Part shown: one piece after another, positions 1 to 9,355 of the stretch | Position numbering within the stretch: position 1 is the stretch's first letter | Layout of the letters: the number at the start of each line of letters is the position of its first letter | DNA from: Oscillospiraceae bacterium | Lineage (GTDB): Bacteria > Bacillota > Clostridia > Oscillospirales > Oscillospiraceae | Assembly: GCA_910574635.1 (NCBI GenBank) | Contig: CAJTCG010000002.1 | Coordinates: 248,001 to 312,000, forward strand | DNA length: 64,000 nucleotides | Direction: 5' to 3' | The notes under the pieces: model-generated | Seen by the model: the letters and a program-made list of their open reading frames with translations, nothing else | Told to the model about the DNA's origin: nothing | Database searches by the model: none | Position numbers and translations under genes: made by a program

Positions 1-234
1 AATACCCAAATCTCCTATCAGCAGGCAAGCCCCGAACAGGGGAAGCTTCAACGACTATCCGCATAGGCGGAGTAGGGGAGGGGCGCCATTGTCCCGATGA
101 ACCGAAGTTGAGGGGTATCTAAACCGTGAAAGGCAGCCTTCGGAAGGCTGATGCCAGCCCTGCCAGCTGGCATTCGGTAGAACAAGATATAGTCTACTCC
201 CTATACAAATATGTCGAAAGACAGGGTAGCAAGG
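1..234 (+). mobile_element. 3' part of group I intron 1 in dnaE
   Basis: No good reading frame fits here, but the sequence matches the 3' half of a group I intron: an ACGACTA segment near 49-56 and the partner AGATATAGTC at 185-194 look like the two strands of the P7 helix, followed by a P9-like hairpin. The same arrangement is seen in the second intron ending at 3346. Intron end is placed at G234, because dnaE then resumes in frame with Ile-Asp-Thr-Asp, part of the PDIDxD catalytic motif; the upstream exon would have to end in ...GAT. The 5' part lies outside the window. Confidence 0.8.
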
Positions 235-2431
235 ATTGACACAGACATCGAGCACATCGGCCGGCAGAAGGTCATCGACTACATCACCAAGAAGTATGGA
301 GCCGAATCAGTCTGCCGTATCGTGACGTTTGGCACGATGGCCGCCAAAATGGCCATCAAGGACGTTGCCCGGGTCATGGGATTTCCCCCGGGCTGGGCAA
401 ACAACCTGGCGAAACTGATTCCCAATGAACCCAAAATCACACTGGCTAAGGCTTTTGAAATGAACCCTGAATTGCGGCGGCGGTATGATTCTGACCCCGA
501 TGTGGCTAAGGTCATTGATGTGGCCAAGGCTCTGGAAGGCTGCAAACGTCATGCCTCGCAGCATGCCTGCTTTGAGGCCGGGACTTTGATTACCACCAAG
601 GACGGGCTGAAGAGAATTGAGGGTGTCCAGTGTGGGGATGAGGTATTGACTCACCTTGGCCGTTTTAAGCCAGTCGTGGATACTATAAAGACTCAGACGG
701 ACAATGTATATCAGGTGCGCTTTTATGGTGCCCCGCCCATTTTCGTTACCGGCAACCATCCGCTCTATGTGCGGCACCAATCTTCCGTAAAAACTCGTAC
801 CAACGATGGGGCAAGGACTCGGAGACGGGTTTACGGCACCCCGAGCTGGAAACCGGTGTCTAACATCGTAAATGATGATTATGTGGCCATCCCCGTTAAC
901 CAAACCGAAGAACTGCCTCGGCTTGAAGGGCTTCCTTACAAAAACCCCGACTTCTGGTGGGTAATCGGTCGCTATATTGGTGACGGATGGACCGAGCAAT
1001 ATCACCGCCCCGAAATCAGTGCCGGTCGATTTGAACGCCGCATCATCATTTGCTGTGGAAAGCAGAATACCTCAAAAACGGTAACCGATATCACGGAGAA
1101 GCTTGAGTCTTGTGGCTTTGCTTATAGGGTAGAGGAGAGCAGAACAACCTATAAGGTCTTCATCAACTCTCTTGACCCCCTGTTTGATTACTTGGACACA
1201 TTTGGACATTATGCGCATGGCAAGCACTTGACTGGAGATGTTTTGAATCTTCCGATTTTGTTTGCTGAATCCTTCTTGGAAGGCTACATGTCTGCTGATG
1301 GGAATTTCTCAAAAACACAATCCATCTACTCCATGAAAACAGTCAGCAAACCACTCGCTCTTGGGTTTATTCAACTTGTAAACAAAATCTTCCATAAAGC
1401 TGCTGGGCTGTCTGTACGCCCGGCACATCAAGATGTTATTGAGGGAAGAACTGTACAGGCAAAAGAAAAATATCAGATTACCTTTACCAAAAACAATCGT
1501 CCTATGCAAAAATCGTTCTATGAGGATGGATTTATCTGGGTGCGGGTCAAGAATGTTTCTATGGAAGTCAAAACCCAGCCCATGTACAACTTGACGGTTT
1601 TGGATGACAGTTCTTACCAAGCAAACGGAATTGCCGCCCACAACTGCGGCCTCGTTGTCGCCCCAGGCAAGGTCGAGAACTTCCTCCCAACCTCCATGGA
1701 AAAAGACGCCTCTGGTGAGAAGAGCCTTACCTCCCAGGTCGTTATGACCGAGGTGGAGCTGCTGTCCCTCCTCAAGATGGACCTGCTGGGCCTCAAGAAC
1801 CTGAGCGCTATCCATGAGGTCATGGACAACGTGAAGCGCACCAGGGGCATCAAGATGAAGTACCAGGACCTGCCTCTGGATGACCGGGACACCTACAAGA
1901 TGCTTTCCAAGGGCCTTACCGGTGGTGTGTTCCAGCTGGAGTCTTCTGGCATGACAGATGTCATCTGCCAGATGCTTGGCGATATCGACACCCTGCCGGA
2001 TGAGCGGATGGGGGAGTGCTTTGAGAGACTTATCGCCGCCGTGGCACTTTACCGCCCTGGCCCCATGGATTACATCCCGGATTACATCCGGGGGATGACG
2101 GATGAAAGCAGTATCCACTATGACTGCAAACAGGAAGAAGATATTTTGAAGTCCACCTACGGAGTCATGGTTTACCAGGAGCAGCTGATGCACATTGCTC
2201 AGGAATTGGCAGGATTTTCCATGGCCGAGGCTGATACCCTCCGCAAGGCCTGCGGCAAAAAAAAGAAGGATGTCATGGCAAAAGAGCATTCAAAATTCAT
2301 CTATGGCAACAAGGAAGATTTCGATAAAGGTAACGCAAAACACCTGATTCCTGGTTGTGTTGGCAATGGAATTTCTCCTGAAGTTGCGGAAGGAGTCTGG
2401 AACAAGATGGAGAAATTCGCCTCCTACGCCT
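235..2431 (+). CDS. dnaE: DNA polymerase III alpha subunit, exon with in-frame intein
   Basis: Central exon of a C-family replicative polymerase. It begins in the IDTDIE catalytic motif, runs through the palm (KYG, TFGTMAAK), is interrupted at codon Cys568 by an intein (568-1644), then resumes at CGLVV and continues with PGPMDYIPDYI and YGVMVYQEQLM. It ends at FASYA with T2431, the first base of a Phe codon completed after the intron by TC at 3347. The PHP domain lies upstream of the window. The open frame extends back to 211 only by reading intron sequence, so that ATG is not a start. A plasmid- or phage-type copy supplementing the host polymerase is likely. Confidence 0.93.
568..1644 (+). 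mobile_element. Intein in DnaE with LAGLIDADG-type homing endonuclease
   Basis: A 359-residue in-frame insertion between HASQHA and CGLVV. It starts with Cys (CFEAGTLI, block A), carries a GNHPLYV block B, two LAGLIDADG-like segments (IGRYIGDGW and LEGYMSADG) and ends YQANGIAAHN, with the terminal Asn followed by extein Cys+1. All residues needed for standard class 1 protein splicing are visible, and the homing endonuclease looks intact with an acidic residue in each helix. The insertion point is the conserved HAS-HA-(A/C)G motif of the polymerase active site. Confidence 0.93.
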
Positions 2432-3346
2432 GAACATTTATCGGGCATTCATTGTGAACCCCATTGCTCAGGGGTGTCCCGTTCCTCATGTGGTACGGGG
2501 CTATCGGTATCAGATGAATAAGACCGGCCCATGAAGCCTTGCAAGGAGATATGGGCCAATCCCATGGACGAAGCATCTGACTAAGAGAGCCTACGGTCCA
2601 GGAATTCTTGGATAGCAGGTGATACCGAGCCAAGTCTTAACTTCAAAAATAGCAAATACAGAGAGGTGAGTCCTATTGTAATTCATGGAAAACGCAACCA
2701 TGATAATCCGTTATTTAGAAAAGTATATTTTCTCTGGTACAACATGCGTGCCAGATGCGAAAGCCCTTCCCACCCATATTATAAATGGTACGGTGGATGT
2801 GGATGCCGTATTGATGAACGATGGAGTATCTTTGAACAGTTTTTGCAAGATATTGATAAAGTTGATGGCTTTAATTTACAGGACTTTTTGTCTGGTTCGT
2901 TGACGTTGGACAAAGACAAAAAATGTCCTGGGAATAAATTATATAGCCTTGACACTTGCGTTTTTATCTCTAAAAGCGAAAACAACAAATATAAACCCAA
3001 CCAACAAAAGAAAATCATTGGTACTTCACCAGAAGGGCAGATATACACTTTTTATAACCAATCCGCTTTCGCAAAAGAGCACGGTTTATCACAAAACAAA
3101 ATCTCCGCATGTGTTCATCAACAAATTCATTCTACCAAAGGGTGGAAATTTGAATTGTCTCAATGATTTGAAGTTAAGAAAGGTCGAACGACTACCTCCG
3201 TTTGGAGGGGCGCAAGCCTTAATGTACGCCGGAAGATGAGCTGCCGGCGGAAGTGCTTTGACATTGGCAATCTCGCCAATGAAGATATAGTCTATTCCCA
3301 CTCTTTCGAGGAGTGTTAAAGTACGGCGAAAGCCGGGGTAGAAAAG
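2432..3346 (+). mobile_element. Group I intron 2 in dnaE (915 nt, with HNH ORF)
   Basis: Splitting the gene exactly after T2431 and before T3347 restores the motif FASYAFNRSHA, so both boundaries can be fixed at base level. As in group I introns, the upstream exon ends in T and the intron ends in G. The 3' portion has ACGACTA near 3188 and AGATATAGTC near 3284-3293 (P7 strands), a P9 hairpin at 3298-3314, and resembles the end of intron 1. The intron carries a homing endonuclease ORF at 2666-3166. RNA self-splicing is inferred, not shown. Confidence 0.88.
2666..3166 (+). CDS. Intron-encoded HNH-type homing endonuclease
   Basis: A 166-residue protein inside group I intron 2. The middle (LDKDKKCPGNKLYSLDTCVF, about residues 91-110) resembles the His-Me/HNH finger of phage intron nucleases, though the family's usual His and Asn pattern is imperfect. 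The C-terminal 45 residues (FAKEHGLSQNKISACV) look like a NUMOD-type helix-turn-helix. Codons are AT-rich compared with the surrounding polymerase, as expected for an acquired homing gene. The start is probably GTG2666, next to a GAGAGG ribosome site that lies very close, so the start is uncertain. Confidence 0.75.
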   Translation: MSPIVIHGKRNHDNPLFRKVYFLWYNMRARCESPSHPYYKWYGGCGCRIDERWSIFEQFLQDIDKVDGFNLQDFLSGSLTLDKDKKCPGNKLYSLDTCVFISKSENNKYKPNQQKKIIGTSPEGQIYTFYNQSAFAKEHGLSQNKISACVHQQIHSTKGWKFELSQ

Positions 3347-4500
3347 TCAACCGTTCCCATGCTGCCTGCTATGCCTGGATTGCATCCATTACCGCCTACA
3401 TGGCCTGCCACTGGCCCGCTGAGTTCTTCTGCGCCATGCTCAATGCCTTTGAGGATATCAGCGACAAGGTTAAGGGTTACCTGTCCCTGGCCGTCCGGCG
3501 GGGCATCAAAATCCTGCCGCCCGACGTCAACAAGTCCATGGATAAATGCACCGTCGAGGGCGACTGCATCCGTCTTGGACTCCATTCCCTCGCCAACCTG
3601 AATAAGGTGAGCCGGGCTATTGTCCGGGTCCGTAAAAAGGGCGACTTCACCTGTTTCCAGGACTTCTATGACCGGATGAACACATCCGAATCTGTCAATA
3701 AGAAGGCCCTTGAGTCCCTGATTTACTCTGGAGCCCTTGACAGCTTCGGTCTGAACCGCCGTCAGATGGTCGCCATGGTTCCCCTGCTGGAGAAGCACTT
3801 CAAGGATAAGAATGAGGTCGCTGCCCGGGCCCTGAACCAGATTTGTCTCTTTACCGAGGAGCAGCGGCGGATTCCTGCGCCGGATGTGCCGGAGTACGAC
3901 GAGAAGACGCTGATGGATTCCGAGCTTCAAGCAATCGGGTTTTATCTGAGCAAACACCCGGTCGACTCCCTCTACGCAAAAGTGAAGAACCCCTCTGCGT
4001 ACACGCCTATCTCCGATTTGGCCGCCATGGAAACTCCCAAGCGAGAAATTATCACTTTGGGGCTCATCGGAGACCTGAAGCAGATTTACACCAAGAAAGA
4101 AGAGGAGATGTACCTTTTCTCCGTATCGGACCGCTTTAACAACCTCCGCTGCGTGATGTTCCCCAGCCGCGTCGCCGCTAACAAGCACCGCCTCATGGAA
4201 GGAGCTGTTGTCAAGGTCATCGGCGAGTTCGCCATTGACGAGGAGCGTGGCAAGCAAATCATCGTTCGGGACATTCTCGGCGAAGATGAGGTTACCTCTG
4301 AAAACGCAAACTCCGTGACTGTAACGATTTCAAATAAGATGGAGCAGGAGCGTCTTCTGGACTTTGTAAAGCAGAACCCCGGCTCCTCCGAGGTCGTCCT
4401 TCTGGCCAACGGAAAGAAATACCCCATCAATAAGAGATTGCACATGTCTCCTCAGACCCTGGATTATCTCCGGGCAAATTTCGCTCATATCAGCGCTTGA
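3347..4500 (+). CDS. dnaE: DNA polymerase III alpha subunit, C-terminal exon
   Basis: Resumes after intron 2 with NRSHAACYAWIA and continues through the fingers and helix-hairpin-helix region (LPPDVNKS, LGLHSLANL) to a C-terminal OB-fold (GLIGDLKQIYTKKEEEMYLFSVSD) and a short tail. This is the normal C-terminal order of DnaE1-type polymerases. With the exon at 235-2431 (minus intein) it gives an apparently uninterrupted polymerase. A terminator hairpin follows at 4506-4537. The separate DEDD exonuclease gene at 59250 could provide proofreading. Confidence 0.93.
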
Positions 4501-4505
4501 TTCAA

Positions 4506-4537
4506 GCCGCCTCCACATTCGTGGGGGCGGCCCTTTT
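4506..4537 (+). terminator. Terminator after dnaE
   Basis: GCCGCC stem with a GGCGGC partner followed by CCTTTT, immediately after the dnaE stop. Confidence 0.7.
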
Positions 4538-4560
4538 CGAAAATGAGATTCCTGTTTTCT

Positions 4561-4569
4561 GCATATCAT
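4561..4569 (+). promoter_or_regulatory. GCATATCAT promoter box
   Basis: 86 bp upstream of the small gene at 4647, just after the dnaE terminator. Confidence 0.6.
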
Positions 4570-4646
4570 AACTTTGAACCGGGTCTGAATTCTGATTTGC
4601 AATTTCCCCCGAATTTCCCGGGGATTCTTAATGTTGGAGGTGAAAC

Positions 4647-4823
4647 ATGCCAAGTGCGTTTGAAACCATGAAAGCGAAAATTCTAAAAGCGGGGGATGGG
4701 AACGAATCGCTTTCTCAAGAGAAATTGGAGGACATGGTGTATAAACGCTACACCTCCAGCAAAATCACGCCGGAGGAATACAACGAACTCTGTTGCCTGA
4801 TAGACGGCGTATTTTTCGGCTGA
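4647..4823 (+). CDS. Small protein of unknown function (58 aa)
   Basis: A 58-residue hydrophilic protein starting MPSAFETMKAKI and ending IDGVFFG. A TTGGAGG ribosome site lies 7 bases before the ATG, and a promoter box and terminator bracket the upstream side, so it looks like a real small gene. I do not recognise a family; the second half (SSKITPEEYNEL) is predicted helical. It has its own transcription unit between dnaE and the exported protein at 4924. Confidence 0.65.
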   Translation: MPSAFETMKAKILKAGDGNESLSQEKLEDMVYKRYTSSKITPEEYNELCCLIDGVFFG

Positions 4824-4840
4824 TTGCCCTGATTTTCCCC

Positions 4841-4849
4841 GCATACCAT
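4841..4849 (+). promoter_or_regulatory. GCATACCAT promoter box
   Basis: 83 bp upstream of the exported protein gene at 4924. Confidence 0.6.
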
Positions 4850-4923
4850 AGCAACAAATGGCCTATTTTCGCATAACAAAACAAACAGGGGCAGGCCATG
4901 CCCCGGCAAAGGAGGAATAAAAT

Positions 4924-6216
4924 ATGCATGGAAAAATCTGCAAAAAGCTTGCCGCTTTTCCGCTGATTTGCCTGCTCCTGATGGCCGCAATCGTGCCGTG
5001 CAGTGCGGCGGGCCCGGACAGCGGCGGCGGAGAGCCTGTCAGTTTGACAAGCTCGGCAGACCTTGTCCCCGTTGAGCGAAGCGCGAACAACATTAACGGG
5101 GAAATGACCATTGTTGAGGTTTTCGATGTTTCGGCATCTGTAGACCCCGATGATTTGGTCAAACCTAACTTCGCGCAATCCGGCTACCTGTACTCCATGG
5201 ACTCTATTGTGAAGAACTCCTTCACGGATATGAAGGAGAAAGATGTCACGCAGGAGTATGAGGCGCCCGCTGACAGCAAAGAGCTGGCCGATAATATCGA
5301 TAAGCTGCCACCCAGCATTCCATATTCTGAGGACAACTACGTTGGTACGCTTTACCTGAACCCACAGACCATCGAGGTCGTTGTGACTGGGCAGACGCCC
5401 AAGACAAATACCCGCTCCGTCACCAAAACCTTCACGACGGAGTACAATGACCCCTCTCAGATTCCGGCTACCATGAACGGGCTGCCCCGGACCAGCCTTA
5501 CCTGGGCGGAGGCCTCCTACTACGAAGGTTCGTCCATCCCGTCCAGCTACACCGCCACGGCAGTCTATTCCAAGAGAACCACGACCAACGTCGACAGCGC
5601 CTGGAAGGTAGTTGCTACCTATCAGGGAACCGTCCAGTTCGAGGATACCGACAACATCCGGTATACTGTTACCTACAAGGGCACCGAAATCCCCGAAAAC
5701 TGCATCGTCGGCGATGACGGTAACCTGGTTCAGATTCCCGATGGCTACGTTGTCGACGCCGCCGGCAACATGGTCCCCGTTGAAGTAAAGGGTTCTGGCG
5801 TTGGAGGAATTCTCCTAAGAGGCGCTGTGGTCCTGCTTATCGCCGCTGCGGCCATTCTCGCCACCCTTGCTGTCCTGTACGCCATCAAGCATGGTTACTT
5901 CGCCAGCCGCAAACTGGTCATCCAGGCGCAGGACTTTGACAGCGGCAACTACACCACTATCCAGAAGGTGAGACTCAAGAAGAAGGCTCCCAACTTTGAG
6001 CTGGACACTTTGAAGTCTCCCTCTTCCCGGCACTTCCTCTGCGAGATGTCCGCCATCATGGCGAAGAATTTCCGCGGCAAAATCATCAATGTCACCGCAG
6101 ATGGGCAGGTTGTCTGTAAGCACCAGGTCGAGCCGATTAACGATACGGATAAGTATGTGTTCTCCATTGACTTGGAGGCCGTGGAATCCGGTCCTATCGA
6201 CACCTTTGCGCTGTAA
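4924..6216 (+). CDS. Exported single-pass membrane protein, unknown
   Basis: 430 residues: an N-terminal signal peptide (residues 1-29, cleavage near CSAAG), a long extracellular part rich in Thr/Ser/Tyr, one transmembrane segment at about 293-318 and a cytoplasmic tail of about 110 residues. AAAGGAGG precedes the ATG. It lies beside a sortase gene and upstream of a type IV coupling protein, so a role at the cell surface during transfer is plausible. No LPxTG motif is visible. I do not recognise a family. Confidence 0.8.
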   Translation: MHGKICKKLAAFPLICLLLMAAIVPCSAAGPDSGGGEPVSLTSSADLVPVERSANNINGEMTIVEVFDVSASVDPDDLVKPNFAQSGYLYSMDSIVKNSFTDMKEKDVTQEYEAPADSKELADNIDKLPPSIPYSEDNYVGTLYLNPQTIEVVVTGQTPKTNTRSVTKTFTTEYNDPSQIPATMNGLPRTSLTWAEASYYEGSSIPSSYTATAVYSKRTTTNVDSAWKVVATYQGTVQFEDTDNIRYTVTYKGTEIPENCIVGDDGNLVQIPDGYVVDAAGNMVPVEVKGSGVGGILLRGAVVLLIAAAAILATLAVLYAIKHGYFASRKLVIQAQDFDSGNYTTIQKVRLKKKAPNFELDTLKSPSSRHFLCEMSAIMAKNFRGKIINVTADGQVVCKHQVEPINDTDKYVFSIDLEAVESGPIDTFAL

Positions 6217-6234
6217 GCCACCAAGCACAACAAA

Positions 6235-6267
6235 GACGCTCTCCGGATTGGAGGGCGTCTTCTTTTT
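6235..6267 (+). terminator. Terminator overlapping a TTGACA box, unit 1
   Basis: GACGCTCTCC/GGAGGGCGTC hairpin then TTCTTTTT; the T-run merges into TTGACA at 6266-6271, which lies 18 bp before GCATAGGAT at 6290. Confidence 0.7.
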
Positions 6268-6289
6268 GACAAATAAAATTCGGTGGGCT

Positions 6290-6298
6290 GCATAGGAT
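6290..6298 (+). promoter_or_regulatory. GCATAGGAT promoter box, unit 1
   Basis: Preceded by TTGACA with an 18 bp gap. A second copy of the whole terminator-TTGACA-box module follows 110 bp downstream. Confidence 0.6.
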
Positions 6299-6348
6299 GG
6301 AAATAAGCGCCCTTAACCCGAGTGCAGGAGCCCAGAATCTGCATAGAA

Positions 6349-6377
6349 ACGCACCTCCAATTTGGGGGTGCGTTTTT
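6349..6377 (+). terminator. Terminator overlapping a TTGACA box, unit 2
   Basis: ACGCACCTCC/GGGGGTGCGT hairpin with a T-run that becomes TTGACA at 6376-6381. Confidence 0.7.
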
Positions 6378-6399
6378 GACAAATAAAATTTTTTCTTTT

Positions 6400-6408
6400 G
6401 CATAGCAT
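6400..6408 (+). promoter_or_regulatory. GCATAGCAT promoter box, unit 2
   Basis: TTGACAAATAAAATT upstream with the same 18 bp gap as unit 1; 68 bp before the sortase start. Confidence 0.65.
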
Positions 6409-6475
6409 GTAAGTGAATTGGCTGGAAGGCCCTAAAACCGACAAATCTTTATGTGTTTAAAAGGAGGATTTTATT

Positions 6476-7351
6476 GTGAAAATGAATTTGAAGTTTGGGC
6501 GGCTCCTGATGGCCGCCGCGATTGCCGCGAGTCTGATGAGTGTTCCCGCATCTGCTCTGGAGTATAACTTCTCCAGCGAGGTGCCCGGTCAGAGCTTCTA
6601 TCAGGCCACCACCGCCGGCCCTGACGCGGCCGCGGACTCCGACACCATCATCGTTGGCGCTGACGGCACCATCGGAACGGATTCTTCCGTGGTTCCCAAC
6701 AGCAGCCCCCTGTCCGTTCTGGACCTGGCCGTAGGTGAGTATCCCGATTCCTGGGGCACTGCCACCGACATCGCTATCGCGCAGAACACTGTGTTCCCCA
6801 ACGCCTATGCCCCCACGACCCAGTGGAGTAACGTTCCCGGCTTCGTAGCCTTTGACCCCACAGTCGTGTCTTCCGGCGCCCTGCCTACCGGCGCTGAAAC
6901 CCTCGCTTCCATTTACGCCAGCGCTACCACCAATGCTACCGCCGTCCACTCCATGCCCACCATCACCAAGGGCGGTGCCATCGGCCGGCTGGAGATTCCC
7001 AGCATTGGCCTGAACTACTATGCCTATGAGGGTGCTACTACCGCAAATATGCGGAAGGGCCTCGCTCATTTTGACTGCACTTCCGGCTGGATAGGCAACA
7101 TCGCTCTCGCCGGCCACAACCGCGGCAACTACGCCCACTTCCGTCACCTGAAAGACGTGCAGTACGGCGATACCGTACTCTACACTACCGCTTATGGCAC
7201 GGCTACCTACCGCGTGACCAGCATCTCTTACTGCTCTACCACCAACACCAGCGGCCTCCTGCAGGATGGTACGAACAAGATTACCATGTACACCTGCAAA
7301 GCTGGGGATTCCAGCCAGAAGCTGTGCGTCGTTGCGACGCTTGTTGGCTAA
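6476..7351 (+). CDS. Sortase family transpeptidase, exported
   Basis: A 291-residue protein with an N-terminal signal/anchor (residues 1-27) and a C-terminal sortase domain (about 160-291). The catalytic His is in LAGHNRGNYAHF and the catalytic Cys in TMYTCKAG. Where sortases normally have the catalytic Arg, before the last strand, this protein reads SSQKLCVVATLV, so a Lys appears to replace it. Sortases join surface proteins to the wall or to each other. No LPxTG-type substrate is seen in this window. Start is GTG6476, 8 bases after AAGGAGG. Confidence 0.85.
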   Translation: MKMNLKFGRLLMAAAIAASLMSVPASALEYNFSSEVPGQSFYQATTAGPDAAADSDTIIVGADGTIGTDSSVVPNSSPLSVLDLAVGEYPDSWGTATDIAIAQNTVFPNAYAPTTQWSNVPGFVAFDPTVVSSGALPTGAETLASIYASATTNATAVHSMPTITKGGAIGRLEIPSIGLNYYAYEGATTANMRKGLAHFDCTSGWIGNIALAGHNRGNYAHFRHLKDVQYGDTVLYTTAYGTATYRVTSISYCSTTNTSGLLQDGTNKITMYTCKAGDSSQKLCVVATLVG

Positions 7352-7375
7352 AGCTTTCCTCCCCAATTCCGACTA

Positions 7376-7401
7376 TGAGACGGCTTCGGCCGTCTCATTT
7401 T
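7376..7401 (+). terminator. Terminator after the sortase gene
   Basis: TGAGACGGC/GCCGTCTCA with a TTC loop and trailing TTTTC; it can also serve the leftward gene ending at 7395. Confidence 0.8.
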
Positions 7402-8111
7402 CGTCGGCAGAAACAGTCTGAACATGCGTCATATGTTCCCAGGACCATCCTAATCCAATATTTAGTATTTGTCTCCATCATGCAATAGCTCGTAATTGCA
7501 AGTAACAAGAAGGTCGCTGTAAAGAATAGGATACTTTCTAAATCGTTTAATTGAGCACCGTACAACAGTATCCATAGCCCTCTTGCTAAACCAATTAAAA
7601 ACAATGTTGAGAAACAAACCATATACAAAGTTGATAATCCCTTTACCCCTCTCATCCTTTCCACTTTTTTGCTTTGCGCATTCACTTGCAAGAAATAATT
7701 ACAGTACGCAAAAAAGTATTCGCACTGTTCATCCGAATAACTATCATTTGAGGTAAGTATGGATTTCTTTTTGAAAAGCTCGTTAGCCTTTTCTTGATAT
7801 ATTTTTAGCTTTTCTTCGTTCTCAATTATGCTTTCGCCCCTTCTTAAAATCGCTCTAGTCATCCCACTTGGTATTTTGAGCACATTATGTCCAATCCATA
7901 ATCCAACTGCTTGTAATTCAAACCCTATAATGTAACAAATCAGCATAACTGCCGTAAGCATAAAAACGTTGTTTTCCGGAATGGCAATTTTATTCGCAAG
8001 ATAGAGAAGAGGGGTAAATCCAACCAGGTGCAACCCACCAACAAACACACCACCACTAAAAATTAAATTAAAAAAGTCATATACTCCAAGCTTATCGAAA
8101 GCCCATTCCAT
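7395..8111 (-). CDS. Multi-pass membrane protein, AT-rich, unknown
   Basis: 238 residues with about four predicted membrane segments (about 13-35, 48-72, 158-180 and 188-210) around a charged cytoplasmic helical stretch (about 85-155). Codon use is clearly more AT-rich than the neighbours and it is alone on this strand, both signs of separate acquisition. No family recognised. The start has a GGAGGAGAG ribosome site. It sits between the sortase and a long gene-free region, so it may be cargo rather than part of the transfer set. Confidence 0.75.
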   Translation of the reverse strand: MEWAFDKLGVYDFFNLIFSGGVFVGGLHLVGFTPLLYLANKIAIPENNVFMLTAVMLICYIIGFELQAVGLWIGHNVLKIPSGMTRAILRRGESIIENEEKLKIYQEKANELFKKKSILTSNDSYSDEQCEYFFAYCNYFLQVNAQSKKVERMRGVKGLSTLYMVCFSTLFLIGLARGLWILLYGAQLNDLESILFFTATFLLLAITSYCMMETNTKYWIRMVLGTYDACSDCFCRRK

Positions 8112-9355
8112 AGCACTCTCCTCCTACGAACTTAACTCAAGCTCCCTCACTCACGTCGGGTGAAAGCCTTCCATGTAATATAAACCTAGTATAACACATT
8201 CTTTCACAAAACTCATTTGCCATATCAAACAATATACGTAAATAGAAATATTCAATTTTGCATACAATATGCTTTAGTAAAAACAACGCGTTTGACGCTA
8301 CAAGGGGCCGCTGGGGCCCAGGAAGAAAGGACTTGTGGATTTCTTTTCTGGGTTGGCGGCGGAGGAAAGGCTCCTTGCTGAGGATGGCGCTGCATAAAGG
8401 CAGGCTCCCGTGGCCTGCGGGGGTTTCTTCGCTCATCTCTTGCCCCTTAAAAAATAAGAGTCAGGTTTGGCGGAGCCGCTGCAGAGAGTTCGCCCGGGGG
8501 AATCGCAAGTTGTGCAATCAAACCCCTGTCAACCGGATACGTCTGACCGGTATAGAGAACTCCTCAATTTTAGAGTAGGTGAGGAGAGTTCCTAAATTAG
8601 ACGGGTTCGAGGGTCCTGCGCCTGTAAAAGGGAGAGGGTCTCATCCGCTTCATGAGAGGATAAGGAGTCATGTCTCATGAAGCTACGCCAGGCATGCAGG
8701 AGTGGCTTATGGGTGGGAGGCATTGCACAGCCGGAGTTACGCAAAACACACAAAACAGCAGCTTTTCTGAACTGCCAGCGGCAGAGGGGGAGCTGCGCCC
8801 ATAGCATACGAGGCTTCGAGAAGCCTTCCCTGCTAACGAGCGGTTGAGGGTTTGGCAAAAGAGAACTGGTGTTGGCGCTTCGGTTGAGGTGCTTGAGGTC
8901 CGATACAGCTGCTGAAGTAGAGTGGGTAAGGGACTTGTAGCTATATAGCTTCAGGGAGTGGCGACTCTCGAAAATTTCGAATTTTTAGTAGAAATTGCTT
9001 CAAGAAACTGACTTCCGGCTGAAAAAGCAGTTGGAGGTGGCTTATAGCTGCTATAGCTTCAGGAACTGCAGCGCAAAACGAAAAACCGAACCCCTTGCTG
9101 ATTGATTCGCTTCCTCGTCTCCTGATTCGCTTGTCTCTGTTCACTCGTCGGGGACTCCAACTCAATCTCTACTGCCTTGTTTTCCTCGAAGGGCTCCTCT
9201 CCAAAGAGGCTGGCTCTTCGTTTTCTCTTTCCCGGATTTCCCGTAACAGTTTGGCACTAGATGGCAAGGTTTGTCATCATTTACCACGTTTTGAAAAAGT
9301 TCCAGTTCCCAGCGATTTTCCCTGCTTTTCCCGCCAAATAGTTCCCGAACAGTTT
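8112..9355 (+). other. Gene-free 1.25 kb region, possibly structured RNA
   Basis: No reading frame here has a ribosome site and plausible protein. It holds one repeat copy (8849-8906), an inverted repeat around 8552-8592 (GAACTCCTCA with TGAGGAGAGTTCC), and a near-duplicated stretch reading TAGCT-N-TATAGCTTCAGG at about 8938-8955 and 9045-9063. The first 150 bases are AT-rich and could hold the promoter of the leftward gene. The rest may be a non-coding RNA or the relic of an older element; I could not match it to any known RNA. Confidence 0.45.
8849..8906 (-). repeat. 57-bp interspersed repeat, copy 1
   Basis: Reads GTATCGGACCTCAAG ... TTCTCTTTTGCCAAACC on the minus strand; the only copy inside a long gene-free region. 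Confidence 0.85.

Noticed and set aside
211-234. ATG211 as the start of a dnaE gene
   Set aside because: These codons belong to the end of a group I intron; the true exon begins at 235 within a conserved motif.
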